Shown: positions 42,950 to 51,628 of the stretch, piece after piece
How the letters are laid out: each line of letters opens with the position of its first letter
How positions within the stretch are numbered: position 1 is the stretch's first letter
From: Kaistella antarctica
GTDB taxonomy: Bacteria; Bacteroidota; Bacteroidia; Flavobacteriales; Weeksellaceae
DNA: 64,000 bases
Direction of reading: 5' to 3'
NCBI RefSeq assembly: GCF_900109615.1
Contig: NZ_FOIX01000003.1
Location: forward strand, 124,001-188,000
Made by a program: the position numbers and the translations under genes
Notes under the pieces: generated by a model
What the model was told of the DNA's origin: nothing
What the model saw: the letters and a program-made list of their open reading frames with translations, nothing else
Databases searched by the model: none

Positions 42950-44995
42950 TTATTGGATAATGAATTTCGCAGATTGAGTGCCTGCTTTCAAAATGTAAAC
43001 TCCTTTTGGTAAGCTTTTAAGCATAATCTTGTTGCTGTTTCTGAATGGTTGTGAAATGGATTGAACCAGTTTCCCACTATAATCAAAAATCTGAGCAGTT
43101 GCAATGTTCGTTAAATCTTTTCCGCTAACGTTCAATTCACCATTCTTAACCGGATTCGGATAAACACTTAATTTAGAATTTGATACCGCAGTTTCTCCCG
43201 TGGCTAAACCATCATCGTAGCAAGTCCATTTCATATCATCGATCATCACTCTGTTAGAAGTGCTGCTATTGACCAAACTAATTTCTACGGTCCCAGAAAT
43301 ATTAATTCCCGTAACAGTTGTAGTAGTTATTGCATCTCCGTATGGAATAGTTTTACCAGTATCAACATCATCAATGAAAATTTTGAAAGTTCCAGTTCCA
43401 CCCTTGAATTTACGTTGAGTAGTTACTGTTAGATTCCCAATTCCATTCGGTGCAGATAACGCCGTCAAGAATCCATCTCTGATCATAATTGCTCTGCCGT
43501 TCAATGTTTCGTCGGTTCTAGAATCTTCAGAAGTCCAAGAAATTCCATTGCTTGTCCAGTTATACGTGGAGTAGGTGGATGGTCCGATTGGCATGGTCTC
43601 AAAATTTTCCTCACCACAGTTTAAACCAATCGAATTGGTTGTTGCAGTTACTGTATTACTCGGTCCCGACATATTTGCGCCAGCATCTTTTGCTACAACA
43701 TAAATAGAGTACGTGGTCGAAGGATTTAAATTGGCAACATTGGTCGTTGTGGAATTGGTGGAGCCCATTAATTGTCCATTCACATTGATGTCATAAGATT
43801 CTACACCAATATTGTCCGTTGAAGCAGTCCATTGAATTTCGATACTGTTTGTTCCTACGGAAAGAACGCTCAAATTGGTTGGATTAGACGGTGCTTCATT
43901 ATCAATAAGCGTTGTTCCGGTTACGGTATTACTTTGCGACGAAAAATTTCCAGCACCATCTGCAGCTGCAACATTGAAAGTATAAGTTGTGCCTTGGGCT
44001 AAACCTGAAACAGTTGCTGTGGCAGTTGGAGCGTTACTGTGAAAAGTTCCATCTACGAAAATCTTATAGTATGTTACCGCAATATTATCTGTAGAAGCCG
44101 TCCAAGATAATTTTGCTGACGAAGTAGACGTAGAAATTAACGCCAAATTCGTTGGGGTAGAAGGAGCTTCGTTGTCAACAACCTGCGTTCCCCAAATTTG
44201 CTCCACCCATTCTGGATGATCAATAAAAGGATTTCTATTTTTTTGGAATACGTAGGACGCATTATTTCTTACAATTTCAGCGGCTGACACAGGATCTTGA
44301 GCAGCCCAAGTCATCAACACCACTTTTTCCCATTCTTGTAATCCAGGATAAGGAGTGTTTCCTAACATGTTTTGTCCACCAAATCCAGAAAGTTTTGATT
44401 CGTAACGGGTGACGAAATACAAGACCATTCTGGCGATATCTCCTTTGAATTCATCGATTGGTTCGAAGACCGTTCCACCAAAACCAGGTGAAACAGAAGA
44501 TCCTACTTTCCCACCATTAGCGGAAGTGTAAGAAGCATTGGCAACCATTCCGAACGGATAATTGCTTCGCATGCCGTTTACTTTTCCATCAGTTGGTCGG
44601 ATATGATGAAGATCGGAAACCATAGGTCTGCTTTTGCCAAAATAACTTTGCGGCACAACGTGTTCGCGGTTATAACAGTCACCTTCATTTTTGTAATTTC
44701 CACATTTCTTGATGCCGTGTCTGTAATTGTATGGATCGGCACCAGTCGGATTTTCAGAATACATGTCTAAAACAGAACCGTCGTTTTCGTAAAAACTATC
44801 AGTGTCTGTGGTAGCATACGCATCCCAGAGACCATCATAACCTTTATCTAGTGCTCCGGCGGTAATAATTTGGCTGAGTTTTGTTTTTAAAGCGGCTCCA
44901 GTTAAGCCTGTGGTGCCATCATAATAAGTGGCAGGTGCTTGCGCTAATGTTATTGAAAACAATAAGCCAAGCAATAAAATGCTAAATTTTCTCAT
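42950..44995 (-). CDS. Secreted endonuclease I with two fibronectin III domains and T9SS sorting domain
   Basis: A 681-residue protein. Signal peptide (about 1-18), endonuclease I domain (about 20-275: CYNREHVVPQSYFG with the catalytic histidine, HHIRPTDGKVNGMRSNYPFG, NPFIDHPEWVEQIWG), two fibronectin type III domains (about 280-365 and 370-455), a jelly-roll-like region (about 460-600) and a C-terminal T9SS type A domain (VYPNPVKNGELNVSG ... KGVYILKAG). It should be exported by the type IX system and degrade extracellular nucleic acid. It is the longest of four adjacent paralogs and the only one with extra domains. Near-consensus promoter box TAACTTTA at 45018-45025. Confidence 0.92.
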   Translation of the reverse strand: MRKFSILLLGLLFSITLAQAPATYYDGTTGLTGAALKTKLSQIITAGALDKGYDGLWDAYATTDTDSFYENDGSVLDMYSENPTGADPYNYRHGIKKCGNYKNEGDCYNREHVVPQSYFGKSRPMVSDLHHIRPTDGKVNGMRSNYPFGMVANASYTSANGGKVGSSVSPGFGGTVFEPIDEFKGDIARMVLYFVTRYESKLSGFGGQNMLGNTPYPGLQEWEKVVLMTWAAQDPVSAAEIVRNNASYVFQKNRNPFIDHPEWVEQIWGTQVVDNEAPSTPTNLALISTSTSSAKLSWTASTDNIAVTYYKIFVDGTFHSNAPTATATVSGLAQGTTYTFNVAAADGAGNFSSQSNTVTGTTLIDNEAPSNPTNLSVLSVGTNSIEIQWTASTDNIGVESYDINVNGQLMGSTNSTTTNVANLNPSTTYSIYVVAKDAGANMSGPSNTVTATTNSIGLNCGEENFETMPIGPSTYSTYNWTSNGISWTSEDSRTDETLNGRAIMIRDGFLTALSAPNGIGNLTVTTQRKFKGGTGTFKIFIDDVDTGKTIPYGDAITTTTVTGINISGTVEISLVNSSTSNRVMIDDMKWTCYDDGLATGETAVSNSKLSVYPNPVKNGELNVSGKDLTNIATAQIFDYSGKLVQSISQPFRNSNKIMLKSLPKGVYILKAGTQSAKFIIQ

Positions 44996-45017
44996 AATAG
45001 TATTAAAATTGGAAAAG

Positions 45018-45025
45018 TAAAGTTA
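45018..45025 (-). promoter_or_regulatory. -7 box of the first endonuclease I gene
   Basis: Minus-strand TAACTTTA in the context CCTAACTTTA, one mismatch to TAnnTTTG; the other paralogs have similar CTAACTTTG-type boxes. Confidence 0.4.
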
Positions 45026-45148
45026 GGCCATATTTATCCACCAGAAATTGTAGAGGCATGATAAGTATTAGATTGCTGACTTTTTCAGAATCAAAAAAAG
45101 GATAAACTCTGGGAAATATTCCTTGTCAATTCAAATTTAAAATAAAAA

Positions 45149-45177
45149 AAACCGACAACTTCAAAAAGTGCCGGTTT
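45149..45177 (-). terminator. Terminator displaced from the second endonuclease I gene by the IS
   Basis: AAACCG/CGGTTT stem with a T-tract on the minus strand. It resembles the ACCGGC/GCCGGT terminator of the third paralog (47808-47832) and lies just downstream (minus strand) of the IS insertion, so it probably once ended the gene now at 46586-47659. Confidence 0.7.
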
Positions 45178-45229
45178 AATTTAATAGCTTGTCCCGTCCT
45201 GAAATAGCGATATACAAAAAACAATCGTT

Positions 45230-45664
45230 ATGGAAGAATTATCACAAAGCGTTTATGTAAAGCGTACACAGAAAGATTACAGTTTAAGTTTAAAACTCCA
45301 GATTGTACAAGAAATTGAAGCTGGTAGATTGGAGATTAAAGAGTGTACCAAGAAATATGGAATTCAATCTCACTCCACCGTATTAATTTGGCTCCGAAAA
45401 TATGGTAACTTTGATTGGGACAATCAAATACCTCATTCTATGCAAAAAACTCCTGAACAACGAATTATGGAATTGGAGGTCGAAGTAAAACTGCTTGAAA
45501 AACAAAAAGCATTACTGGAAAGAGAAGCCTACATTGCCGATAAGAAGGTTATTTTCTTCGATATGATGATTAATATCGCGGAAAGTGAATACCAGATTGA
45601 CGTACGAAAAAACTCCGCAGCCGTACAATCAATAACTTCCGCAGAACAGAAAAAGAAACTTTAG
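45230..45664 (+). CDS. IS3-family transposase OrfA (helix-turn-helix)
   Basis: A 144-residue protein. The N-terminal half has the transposase helix-turn-helix pattern (LQIVQEIEAGRLEIKECTKKYGI followed by STVLIWLRKYGNF), and the C-terminal half is a leucine-zipper-like coil (MELEVEVKLLEKQKALLEREA). It binds the element's ends. The reading frame is intact. A run AAAAAG near its 3' end (around 45650) is a plausible slippage site for -1 frameshifting into orfB, whose frame is open there. Confidence 0.88.
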   Translation: MEELSQSVYVKRTQKDYSLSLKLQIVQEIEAGRLEIKECTKKYGIQSHSTVLIWLRKYGNFDWDNQIPHSMQKTPEQRIMELEVEVKLLEKQKALLEREAYIADKKVIFFDMMINIAESEYQIDVRKNSAAVQSITSAEQKKKL

Positions 45665-45678
45665 TCTTTATCTGTGGA

Positions 45679-46528
45679 TTGTCCGGTATTAATAGACAAG
45701 TCTATTACCGAAGTGAGAAACGTAGTGTAGAGCGCACTGATACTGCTGTAAAAGTAGTTGAGATGGTTGAAGAACTCAGATTTAAGCAGCCTCATCTTGG
45801 AGGCAGGAAATTAAACTTCATGTTAAAGAAGCCACTGAAATCATTGAAAGTAGGTAGAGATAAATTCTTTGATATTCTGCGTGCAAATAATTTATTGATC
45901 ATTCCAAAGAGAAGTTATCACATCACCACCAACTCGCATCATCGATTTAGAAAACATAAAAACCTAATATTGGATTATCAGATTAACAAACCTAATCAGG
46001 TCTGGGTTGCAGACATTACTTATATTGGAAGCAGATCAAATCCGACTTATTTAAGTCTAATAGCAGATGCTTATTCCAAGAAAATAGTCGTCCATCATGT
46101 TGCTGATAAACTGAATACGCAAAGTAGTTTACTGGCATTGAAGAATGCTTTAAAAAACAAAAAAGTGAATTTAGGATTACTCATTCACCATTCAGATCGT
46201 GCTCTTCAATATTGTTCAAATGAATCAAAAATTACTGGAGAAGAACAATATTAAGTGCAGTATGACCCAGAACTCAGATCCTTATGAAAATGCAGTGGCA
46301 GAAAGAATTAATGGAATTTTAAAACAAGAATTTGACATCGATAAATATAATGTAGAGACCAAATTAAGAAGAAGAATTGTAGATGAATCAATTGAAATTT
46401 AAAATGAAGTACGTCCTCATTTTTCTAATCACTACCTAACACCTAATCAAATGCACGACCAAGAAACAATAAAAATGAAAACCTATAAAAACAAAAACCA
46501 AAGCAAAAATGTTTTTGCTTTGGTTTAA
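45679..46528 (+). pseudogene. IS3-family transposase OrfB (DDE integrase), broken
   Basis: The DDE catalytic domain is readable in three pieces. The first piece has the HTH_21-like region (EELRFKQPHLGGRKLNFML), the first Asp in WVADITYIGS and the second Asp in LIADAYSKK. At about 46216-46222 two bases are missing (after YCSNE the frame jumps), and the third acidic residue, in ENAVAERINGILKQE, lies in the new frame. A further stop (TAA at 46400-46402, where homologs would have a Tyr codon) cuts off the tail (NEVRPHFSNHYLTPNQMH). The remnant frame is open upstream into orfA. No functional transposase can be made from it. Confidence 0.88.
46495..46526. terminator. Hairpin at the 3' end of the IS
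   Basis: A 15-bp perfect inverted repeat (AAACCAAAGCAAAAA, 46495-46509; TTTTTGCTTTGGTTT, 46512-46526) with a 2-base loop, overlapping the end of orfB. Likely transcription terminator of the element, active in either direction. Confidence 0.75.
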
Positions 46529-46585
46529 TTATTTATTTTTGCCCTATAATCTGTATCGATTTTTCAGGACTAGTGAGCTAAAAAT

Positions 46586-47659
46586 TTAGTCTACCATAAA
46601 TTTAGAAGTTGCTTGTTCTGTATACAGAATGTAAACGCCTTTTGGTAAATTTTTAAGATTTAATTTATTTCCGTTTTTAAAAGGTTGCGAAATCGTTTGA
46701 ACTAGTTTTCCTGTGGCGTCAAAGATTTTAGCAGTTTCAATTTTATTCAAATCGTTTCCTTTCACATTTAATTCTCCGTTTTTCACAGGATTAGGATATA
46801 AAATTAAAGATGTTTTTGCAGCATTACTTTCACTGGTCGCTAGAGCTGCACCCCAAATGTCTGTAATCCACTGTGGATTGTCGATAAATGGATTACGGTT
46901 TTTTTGAAAAGCATAAGACCCGTTGTTGCGTACGATTTCCCAATCGGAAACAGGATCATTAGCGGCCCAAGTTTTCATTACTTCTAATTCCCAACTTTGC
47001 AAACCTGGGAACGGTGAACCACCTAATAAATTACCGGTATTAAATGTTGAAAGTTTACTTTCATATCTAGTTACGAAGTATAAAACCATTCTTGCAATAT
47101 CACCTTTAAACTCATCAATCGGCTCAAACACAGTACCACCGTAACCTGCAGAACCTGAAGTCCCGACTTTGCTTCCATTTAATGATATTCTTGAAGGATT
47201 GCTCACTACACCGAAAGGATAATTACTTCGGTAACCATTAACTTTTCCATCAGCTGGACGAATATGATGAATATCTGAGACCATAGGTGCATTTTGACTG
47301 AAAAGACTTTGTGGAATAATATGTTCTCTGTTATAGCAACCACCTTCATTTGCTCCAATATCGCCGCACTTTTTCACCCCGTGTTGATAATTGTAAGGAT
47401 CTGGACCGGTGGGGTCTTCCGAATACATATCGAGGACAGAGCCGTCATTCTCATAGAAACTATCGGTGTCTGTGGTTGGGTATGCATTGTAAAGTCCAGC
47501 GTACCCTTTATCCTGGGCGCCGGCCGTGATAATTTGGCTGAGTTTTGTTTTTAGAGCAGGGCCCTCGAGACCAGCGGTGCCATTATAATAATTTGCGGGG
47601 GCTTGTGCTAATGTTAGTGTAAACAAGAGTCCAAGCAATAAAGTAGTAATCTTTTTCAT
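46586..47659 (-). CDS. Secreted endonuclease I with T9SS sorting domain (second paralog)
   Basis: A 357-residue protein. Signal peptide (about 1-18), endonuclease I domain (CYNREHIIPQSLFS, HHIRPADGKVNGYRSNYPFG, NPFIDNPQWITDIWG), then directly a T9SS type A domain (LYPNPVKNGELNVKG ... KGVYILYTE). It is closest to the first paralog: the two share nearly the same N-terminus (LAQAPA.YY.GT.GL) and catalytic core. The IS lies 9 bases beyond its stop codon, between it and its likely original terminator. Confidence 0.93.
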   Translation of the reverse strand: MKKITTLLLGLLFTLTLAQAPANYYNGTAGLEGPALKTKLSQIITAGAQDKGYAGLYNAYPTTDTDSFYENDGSVLDMYSEDPTGPDPYNYQHGVKKCGDIGANEGGCYNREHIIPQSLFSQNAPMVSDIHHIRPADGKVNGYRSNYPFGVVSNPSRISLNGSKVGTSGSAGYGGTVFEPIDEFKGDIARMVLYFVTRYESKLSTFNTGNLLGGSPFPGLQSWELEVMKTWAANDPVSDWEIVRNNGSYAFQKNRNPFIDNPQWITDIWGAALATSESNAAKTSLILYPNPVKNGELNVKGNDLNKIETAKIFDATGKLVQTISQPFKNGNKLNLKNLPKGVYILYTEQATSKFMVD

Positions 47660-47681
47660 AATCTTAATTGAATTAGGTCAA

Positions 47682-47689
47682 CAAATTTA
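47682..47689 (-). promoter_or_regulatory. -7 box of the second endonuclease I gene
   Basis: Minus-strand TAAATTTG, exact consensus, 22 bases upstream of the start codon. Confidence 0.5.
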
Positions 47690-47807
47690 GATAAAATTTA
47701 TTCATTAGAAAGCGAAGCAGTATGATAAGTATTAGACTGAAAAATCATTTCTAAAGTAAAAATCAATTAAATTATCGATTGAGATAGTTTCAGAATCCAT
47801 TAAAAAA

Positions 47808-47832
47808 ACCGGCCACTTTTCTAAGCGCCGGT
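47808..47832 (-). terminator. Terminator of the third endonuclease I gene
   Basis: ACCGGC/GCCGGT 6-bp stem, followed by TTTTTTTAATGG on the minus strand. Confidence 0.75.
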
Positions 47833-47855
47833 GTGTGTAGTATGATTTGTAAAAG

Positions 47856-48962
47856 TTATTGAACAATAAATTTCACTGACTGATTTTCTGTTTTTAAAAT
47901 ATATACTCCTTTTGATTGATCTTTAAGAATGATCTTATTTAAATTTTTAAAATTCTGCTGAACCGTTTGAATTAATTTCCCGTCCATTGAATAAATTTGA
48001 ACCTGAAAAATGTCCTCCAGACCATATCCTGACAAATGCAACTGTCCATTTCTTACCGGATTCGGATAAACCGAAAGTGATTTCTTAAACGAAGATACTT
48101 CAGTTGTTGAAAGGGTAGAAGTCCAAATCATATTCACCCATTCTGGATGATCGATAAAAGGATTTCTGTTTTTCTGTCTGGCAAAAATAGCGTTATTACG
48201 GTCAATTTCTCGCTGCGAAACTGGATCTTGCGCTGCCCATTTGAGCATTAAATTAATATACCATTGCTTATAACCTCTATTTACCGTACCATCCAAGGGA
48301 TTCTGCGCATTATGATATTCTGAAAACGATTGAAGTTTATCTTCATAACGCGTGATAAAGAAAAGGTGCATTCTGGCCAAATCGCCTTTAAATTCATCGA
48401 TTGGTTCGAAAATCGTTCCGCTATATCCTGGGAAATTAGAAGGTCCCACTTTAGTTCCATTAGTAGTCGTCCAGCTTGGTGCCACGGTTTCGCCAAAAGA
48501 ATAGGTTTCTCTTCTGCTGTTCACATAGTAATCAGACGGAATCACAAAGTGCGCATCGTTAACCATAGGGGCTAATTTTCCGTAAAAGCTTTGTGGTAAA
48601 GAATGTTCGCGATTATAGCAAAACCCTTCAACATTCTGATTCGCAGACCCACACTGGTTTCCACCATTTGCGACCGATCCAATGATGTATTCATAAGCAT
48701 CTGGACCAGTTGGGTTTTCAGAATACATATCGAGCAAAGTTCCGTTGTTTTCATAGTATTTATCAACGTCTGAGGTAGCATAAGTCTTCCACAGAGCACC
48801 GTAGCCCAAATCTTTAGAACCGTTAGAAATGATCGTATTTAATTTTGTTTTCAATTCGTAACCAGATAATCCATTTGTTCCGTTATAATATCCAGCTGGA
48901 ATTTGGGCAACCAAAGAACTGGTAATGCCGACTGCAAGTAGTAAAGTAAAAAATTTTCTCAT
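47856..48962 (-). CDS. Secreted endonuclease I with T9SS sorting domain (third paralog)
   Basis: A 368-residue protein with signal peptide (MRKFFTLLLAVGITSSLVAQ), endonuclease I domain (CYNREHSLPQSFYG, HFVIPSDYYVNSRRETYSFG, NPFIDHPEWVNMIW) and T9SS type A domain (VYPNPVRNGQLHLSG ... KGVYILKTE). An upstream in-frame ATG 16 codons earlier adds a polar stretch before the signal peptide and is rejected. The core is closer to the fourth paralog than to the first two. Its leader may contain a strong hairpin (see 49009-49034). Confidence 0.93.
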   Translation of the reverse strand: MRKFFTLLLAVGITSSLVAQIPAGYYNGTNGLSGYELKTKLNTIISNGSKDLGYGALWKTYATSDVDKYYENNGTLLDMYSENPTGPDAYEYIIGSVANGGNQCGSANQNVEGFCYNREHSLPQSFYGKLAPMVNDAHFVIPSDYYVNSRRETYSFGETVAPSWTTTNGTKVGPSNFPGYSGTIFEPIDEFKGDLARMHLFFITRYEDKLQSFSEYHNAQNPLDGTVNRGYKQWYINLMLKWAAQDPVSQREIDRNNAIFARQKNRNPFIDHPEWVNMIWTSTLSTTEVSSFKKSLSVYPNPVRNGQLHLSGYGLEDIFQVQIYSMDGKLIQTVQQNFKNLNKIILKDQSKGVYILKTENQSVKFIVQ

Positions 48963-49008
48963 TGTCGAATAATAATTTTTAGTAAGATTAGAAAATAGCG
49001 TATATAGC

Positions 49009-49034
49009 AAAACTGCTGTATTACAAGCAGTTTT
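49009..49034 (-). terminator. Hairpin between the fourth and third endonuclease I genes
   Basis: AAAACTGC/GCAGTTTT, an 8-bp perfect stem. It may end the upstream gene, but it lies downstream of the third gene's -7 box, so it could also be in that gene's 5' leader. Confidence 0.5.
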
Positions 49035-49044
49035 ACGTAAATAG

Positions 49045-49052
49045 CAAAGTTA
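49045..49052 (-). promoter_or_regulatory. -7 box of the third endonuclease I gene
   Basis: Minus-strand TAACTTTG in the context GCTAACTTTGC, exact consensus, 82 bases upstream of the start. Confidence 0.5.
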
Positions 49053-49164
49053 GCCAAAATATAATTGGACGGTTTTGAGTGACTATAAAACTCAGAGCAT
49101 AACCTTTGAAAAGCTCAACAGTAGAACCTTTTCGAAGATTCAACCATTGAAAATTTAGATCGGC

Positions 49165-50283
49165 TTATTGAACGATAAATTTTAAAGTTTGAGCATTCAC
49201 TTTCAGGAAGTAAACTCCTTTCGGTAAATTCTGAAGAATAATCTTTTTAGAATTTTTAAAGTTTTGATTAACAGTTTGAACTAATTTCCCTTCCATTGAA
49301 TAAATCTGAACCGAAGTAGTCGTGTCTAACCCATAACCAGCCAGATGCAATTCCCCATTTCTAACTGGATTCGGATAAATAGAAATAGTTTTATTTAAAG
49401 CAGCGGTTTCTTGACTGGAAAGGGTAGATGTCCAAATCATATTCACCCATTCTGGATGATCGATAAAGGGATTTCTATTATTTTGCCTGTCGTAGATGGC
49501 GTTGTTTCGGTCAATTTCTTTCTGGGAAACTGGATCTTGGGCCGCCCACTTTAACATCAAGTTAATGTACCATTGCTTGTAGCCACGATCCGTAGTTCCA
49601 TCTATAGGATTAAGCTGTGGAAAAAATCGATCGAAATTCTGTAATTTGTCTTGATATCTCGTTATAAAATAAAGATGCATTCTGGCGAAATCACCTTTAA
49701 ATTCATTGATCGGTTCGAAGACCGTTCCATAATATCCAGGAAAGCTCGACGCGCCAAGTTTACTGCCATTCTTTGAAGTCCAGGTAGGAGAATCAGTTTC
49801 TCCATACGGATAATTCGACCGTTGTTGATTGACAAAAAAGTCAGCAGGAACAACGAAATGCGCATCATTGGCCATTGGAGTCGCATTACCAAAATAAGAT
49901 TTAGGCAAACTGTGCTCCCTATTATAGCATTTTCCTTCAGCAGTGAAATCCACGGTACTACACTGATTTCCGCCATTATAGGATTGCCCTAGCCTGTATT
50001 CGTAAGGATCTGGGCCGCTTGGATTTTCAGAATACATATCTAACACTGATCCGTTATTCTCGTAATATTTATCAACATCAGAGGTGAAGTAAGTTTGCCA
50101 TAATCCACCTGAGCCACTTCCATAGCCCAAATCCAAAGCACCAGCACTGATGATTCCGTAGAGTTCAGATTTTAGTTCGTAGCCACTTAAACCCGCAGCA
50201 CTGTCATAGTATCCCGCAGGAATTTGAGCGAAAGAAGAGGTTGAAATTGTAAGGGAAATAAATAAAGTAAATATTTTTTTCAT
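49165..50283 (-). CDS. Secreted endonuclease I with T9SS sorting domain (fourth paralog)
   Basis: A 372-residue protein. Signal peptide (about 1-19, ending SSFAQ), endonuclease I domain (CYNREHSLPKSYFG, HFVVPADFFVNQQRSNYPYG, NPFIDHPEWVNMIW) and T9SS type A domain (IYPNPVRNGELHLAG ... KGVYFLKV). It is highly similar to the third paralog over its whole length, including the sorting domain. First transcribed member of the array, but each gene has its own promoter box, so they are probably independent units. Confidence 0.93.
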   Translation of the reverse strand: MKKIFTLFISLTISTSSFAQIPAGYYDSAAGLSGYELKSELYGIISAGALDLGYGSGSGGLWQTYFTSDVDKYYENNGSVLDMYSENPSGPDPYEYRLGQSYNGGNQCSTVDFTAEGKCYNREHSLPKSYFGNATPMANDAHFVVPADFFVNQQRSNYPYGETDSPTWTSKNGSKLGASSFPGYYGTVFEPINEFKGDFARMHLYFITRYQDKLQNFDRFFPQLNPIDGTTDRGYKQWYINLMLKWAAQDPVSQKEIDRNNAIYDRQNNRNPFIDHPEWVNMIWTSTLSSQETAALNKTISIYPNPVRNGELHLAGYGLDTTTSVQIYSMEGKLVQTVNQNFKNSKKIILQNLPKGVYFLKVNAQTLKFIVQ

Positions 50284-50365
50284 TTTAAATTGAAGTTTTT
50301 AATGATAATTTAGAAAATAATAAGGTCCAGTAAACCGCTGCTCTGGAGTCATTTAATTCGAAGCA

Positions 50366-50373
50366 CAAAGTTA
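50366..50373 (-). promoter_or_regulatory. -7 box of the fourth endonuclease I gene
   Basis: Minus-strand TAACTTTG, exact consensus, with a TTG 20 bases upstream as a -33 candidate; about 82 bases before the start, as in the third paralog. Confidence 0.55.
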
Positions 50374-50392
50374 CCCAAATAAGTTTGGAAGA

Positions 50393-51604
50393 TCAATTGG
50401 CTTTGAAGTGACTTTTGTTAACTTTCGAGAAAAGTCTGGAGACAAAGAGTCCGAAAACTCCTGCCGTTGCACTTACAATCACATAATTAAGTGGGATAAT
50501 CCGAACCGGAAAAGCCAAGTCGGTATTGCTTCCGGCCTTAAAGAAGCCAGTGTTGATTTGAACATAACACATGATGGTTCCTACAATCAATCCACTGATG
50601 ATCCCAAAGAATACGATCAAAAGTCCCGTGTAGAAATAAACATTTCGCAGAGATTTTAAATTCATTCCCATTGACATCAATGATTTCGCCTGCTCTTTTT
50701 TATCGAGTTGCAAAATGGTAATTGCTCCGGCCAGATTAAACGTGGTAATGAAAATTACGAGCGCAAAAATTAAATAAATAAATAGTTTTTCAGTATTGAT
50801 CATTTTCCAGAAAGCAGCATTTTCCTCCTTCTTGGTTTTTAGTTCGTAGGTTTTGCCGAGCAATTTGGAAAGATCTGCTTTTACTTCATCTGCTTTATTG
50901 GCGTCCTTTAATTTGATTACGATTTGATACGCAGCATCTTTGGGCAGATTCAAAAGTTCCCGAGCCAACTCAATCGGCGCGATGATCGTATTATCAAGTT
51001 GATCGTTTCCAGGAAAAATACCCGACACAAATATTTCGCGTTTTGTGAAAATATCTTCTTCCTTGCTGATCATTCCGACGCCCGGTTTCGGCATCAAAAT
51101 CGTGGCATAATCCGCTCCTTCACCTACGGGAATCGTTAGTCGGTTGTTGAGTTTATTTTCCATCAGCACTTCGTTGGAAAATTTAAAACTTGGATAGGTT
51201 CCGTATAAAATATTTTGATTAATGGGGTTGACGAAAATATAGGCCGAATCTACGCCGCGCAAATTGGCAATATCGCCATTCTCGCGAAAACGCAAGTAGG
51301 CTTTCTCTTCAATCACTTTCGAATAGTGAGCAATCTCCTTATTTCCACCGATGATTTTAGTGGCTTTGTCGATATTCTGCAATACTTTTCCCGATTTATT
51401 TTTCACCGTAAGATCAGAGTGCAGATTGGCAATTAAATCTTGATTCAGATCTTCAAGTCCCGAAAAAACAGAGATGATGATAAACATTGCGGCTACGGCA
51501 ACCAACATCGCCAAAGCTGCCAGCCACGTAATGAAAGTGACGGCCGTGCTTCCTTTTCGAGCCAGCAAATAGCGGGTAGCGATATAAAATGAGGTGTTTT
51601 TCAA
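50393..51604 (-). CDS. FtsX-like ABC transporter permease (LolC/LolE type)
   Basis: A 403-residue membrane protein with one N-terminal helix (about 22-48: FITWLAALAMLVAVAAMFIIISVFSG), a large periplasmic MacB-like domain (about 50-270) and three C-terminal helices (about 275-390, including the FtsX/MacB region DKKEQAKSLMSMGMNLKSLRN). This is the LolC/E fold that extracts lipoproteins from the inner membrane, usually with a LolD ATPase encoded elsewhere. Located 24 bases after rbfA, so probably co-transcribed. Confidence 0.88.
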   Translation of the reverse strand: MKNTSFYIATRYLLARKGSTAVTFITWLAALAMLVAVAAMFIIISVFSGLEDLNQDLIANLHSDLTVKNKSGKVLQNIDKATKIIGGNKEIAHYSKVIEEKAYLRFRENGDIANLRGVDSAYIFVNPINQNILYGTYPSFKFSNEVLMENKLNNRLTIPVGEGADYATILMPKPGVGMISKEEDIFTKREIFVSGIFPGNDQLDNTIIAPIELARELLNLPKDAAYQIVIKLKDANKADEVKADLSKLLGKTYELKTKKEENAAFWKMINTEKLFIYLIFALVIFITTFNLAGAITILQLDKKEQAKSLMSMGMNLKSLRNVYFYTGLLIVFFGIISGLIVGTIMCYVQINTGFFKAGSNTDLAFPVRIIPLNYVIVSATAGVFGLFVSRLFSKVNKSHFKAN

Positions 51605-51628
51605 AAGAAAATAACGTTTTACTAAAGA

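Larger units (their letters stand above)
45190..46576 (+). mobile_element. IS3-family insertion sequence, decayed
   Basis: About 1387 bp. The left end starts TGTCCCGTCCTGAAATAGCG, and the right end matches its reverse complement around TTTTCAGGAC, giving imperfect terminal inverted repeats. Three bases GCT occur on both sides (45187-45189 and 46577-46579), fitting a 3-bp target duplication (or AGCT, 4 bp). Inside are orfA and orfB in the IS3 order with a likely -1 frameshift overlap. OrfB carries a frameshift and a stop codon, so the element is not autonomous. I have not assigned a subgroup with certainty; the gene layout is IS150-like. Confidence 0.85.
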
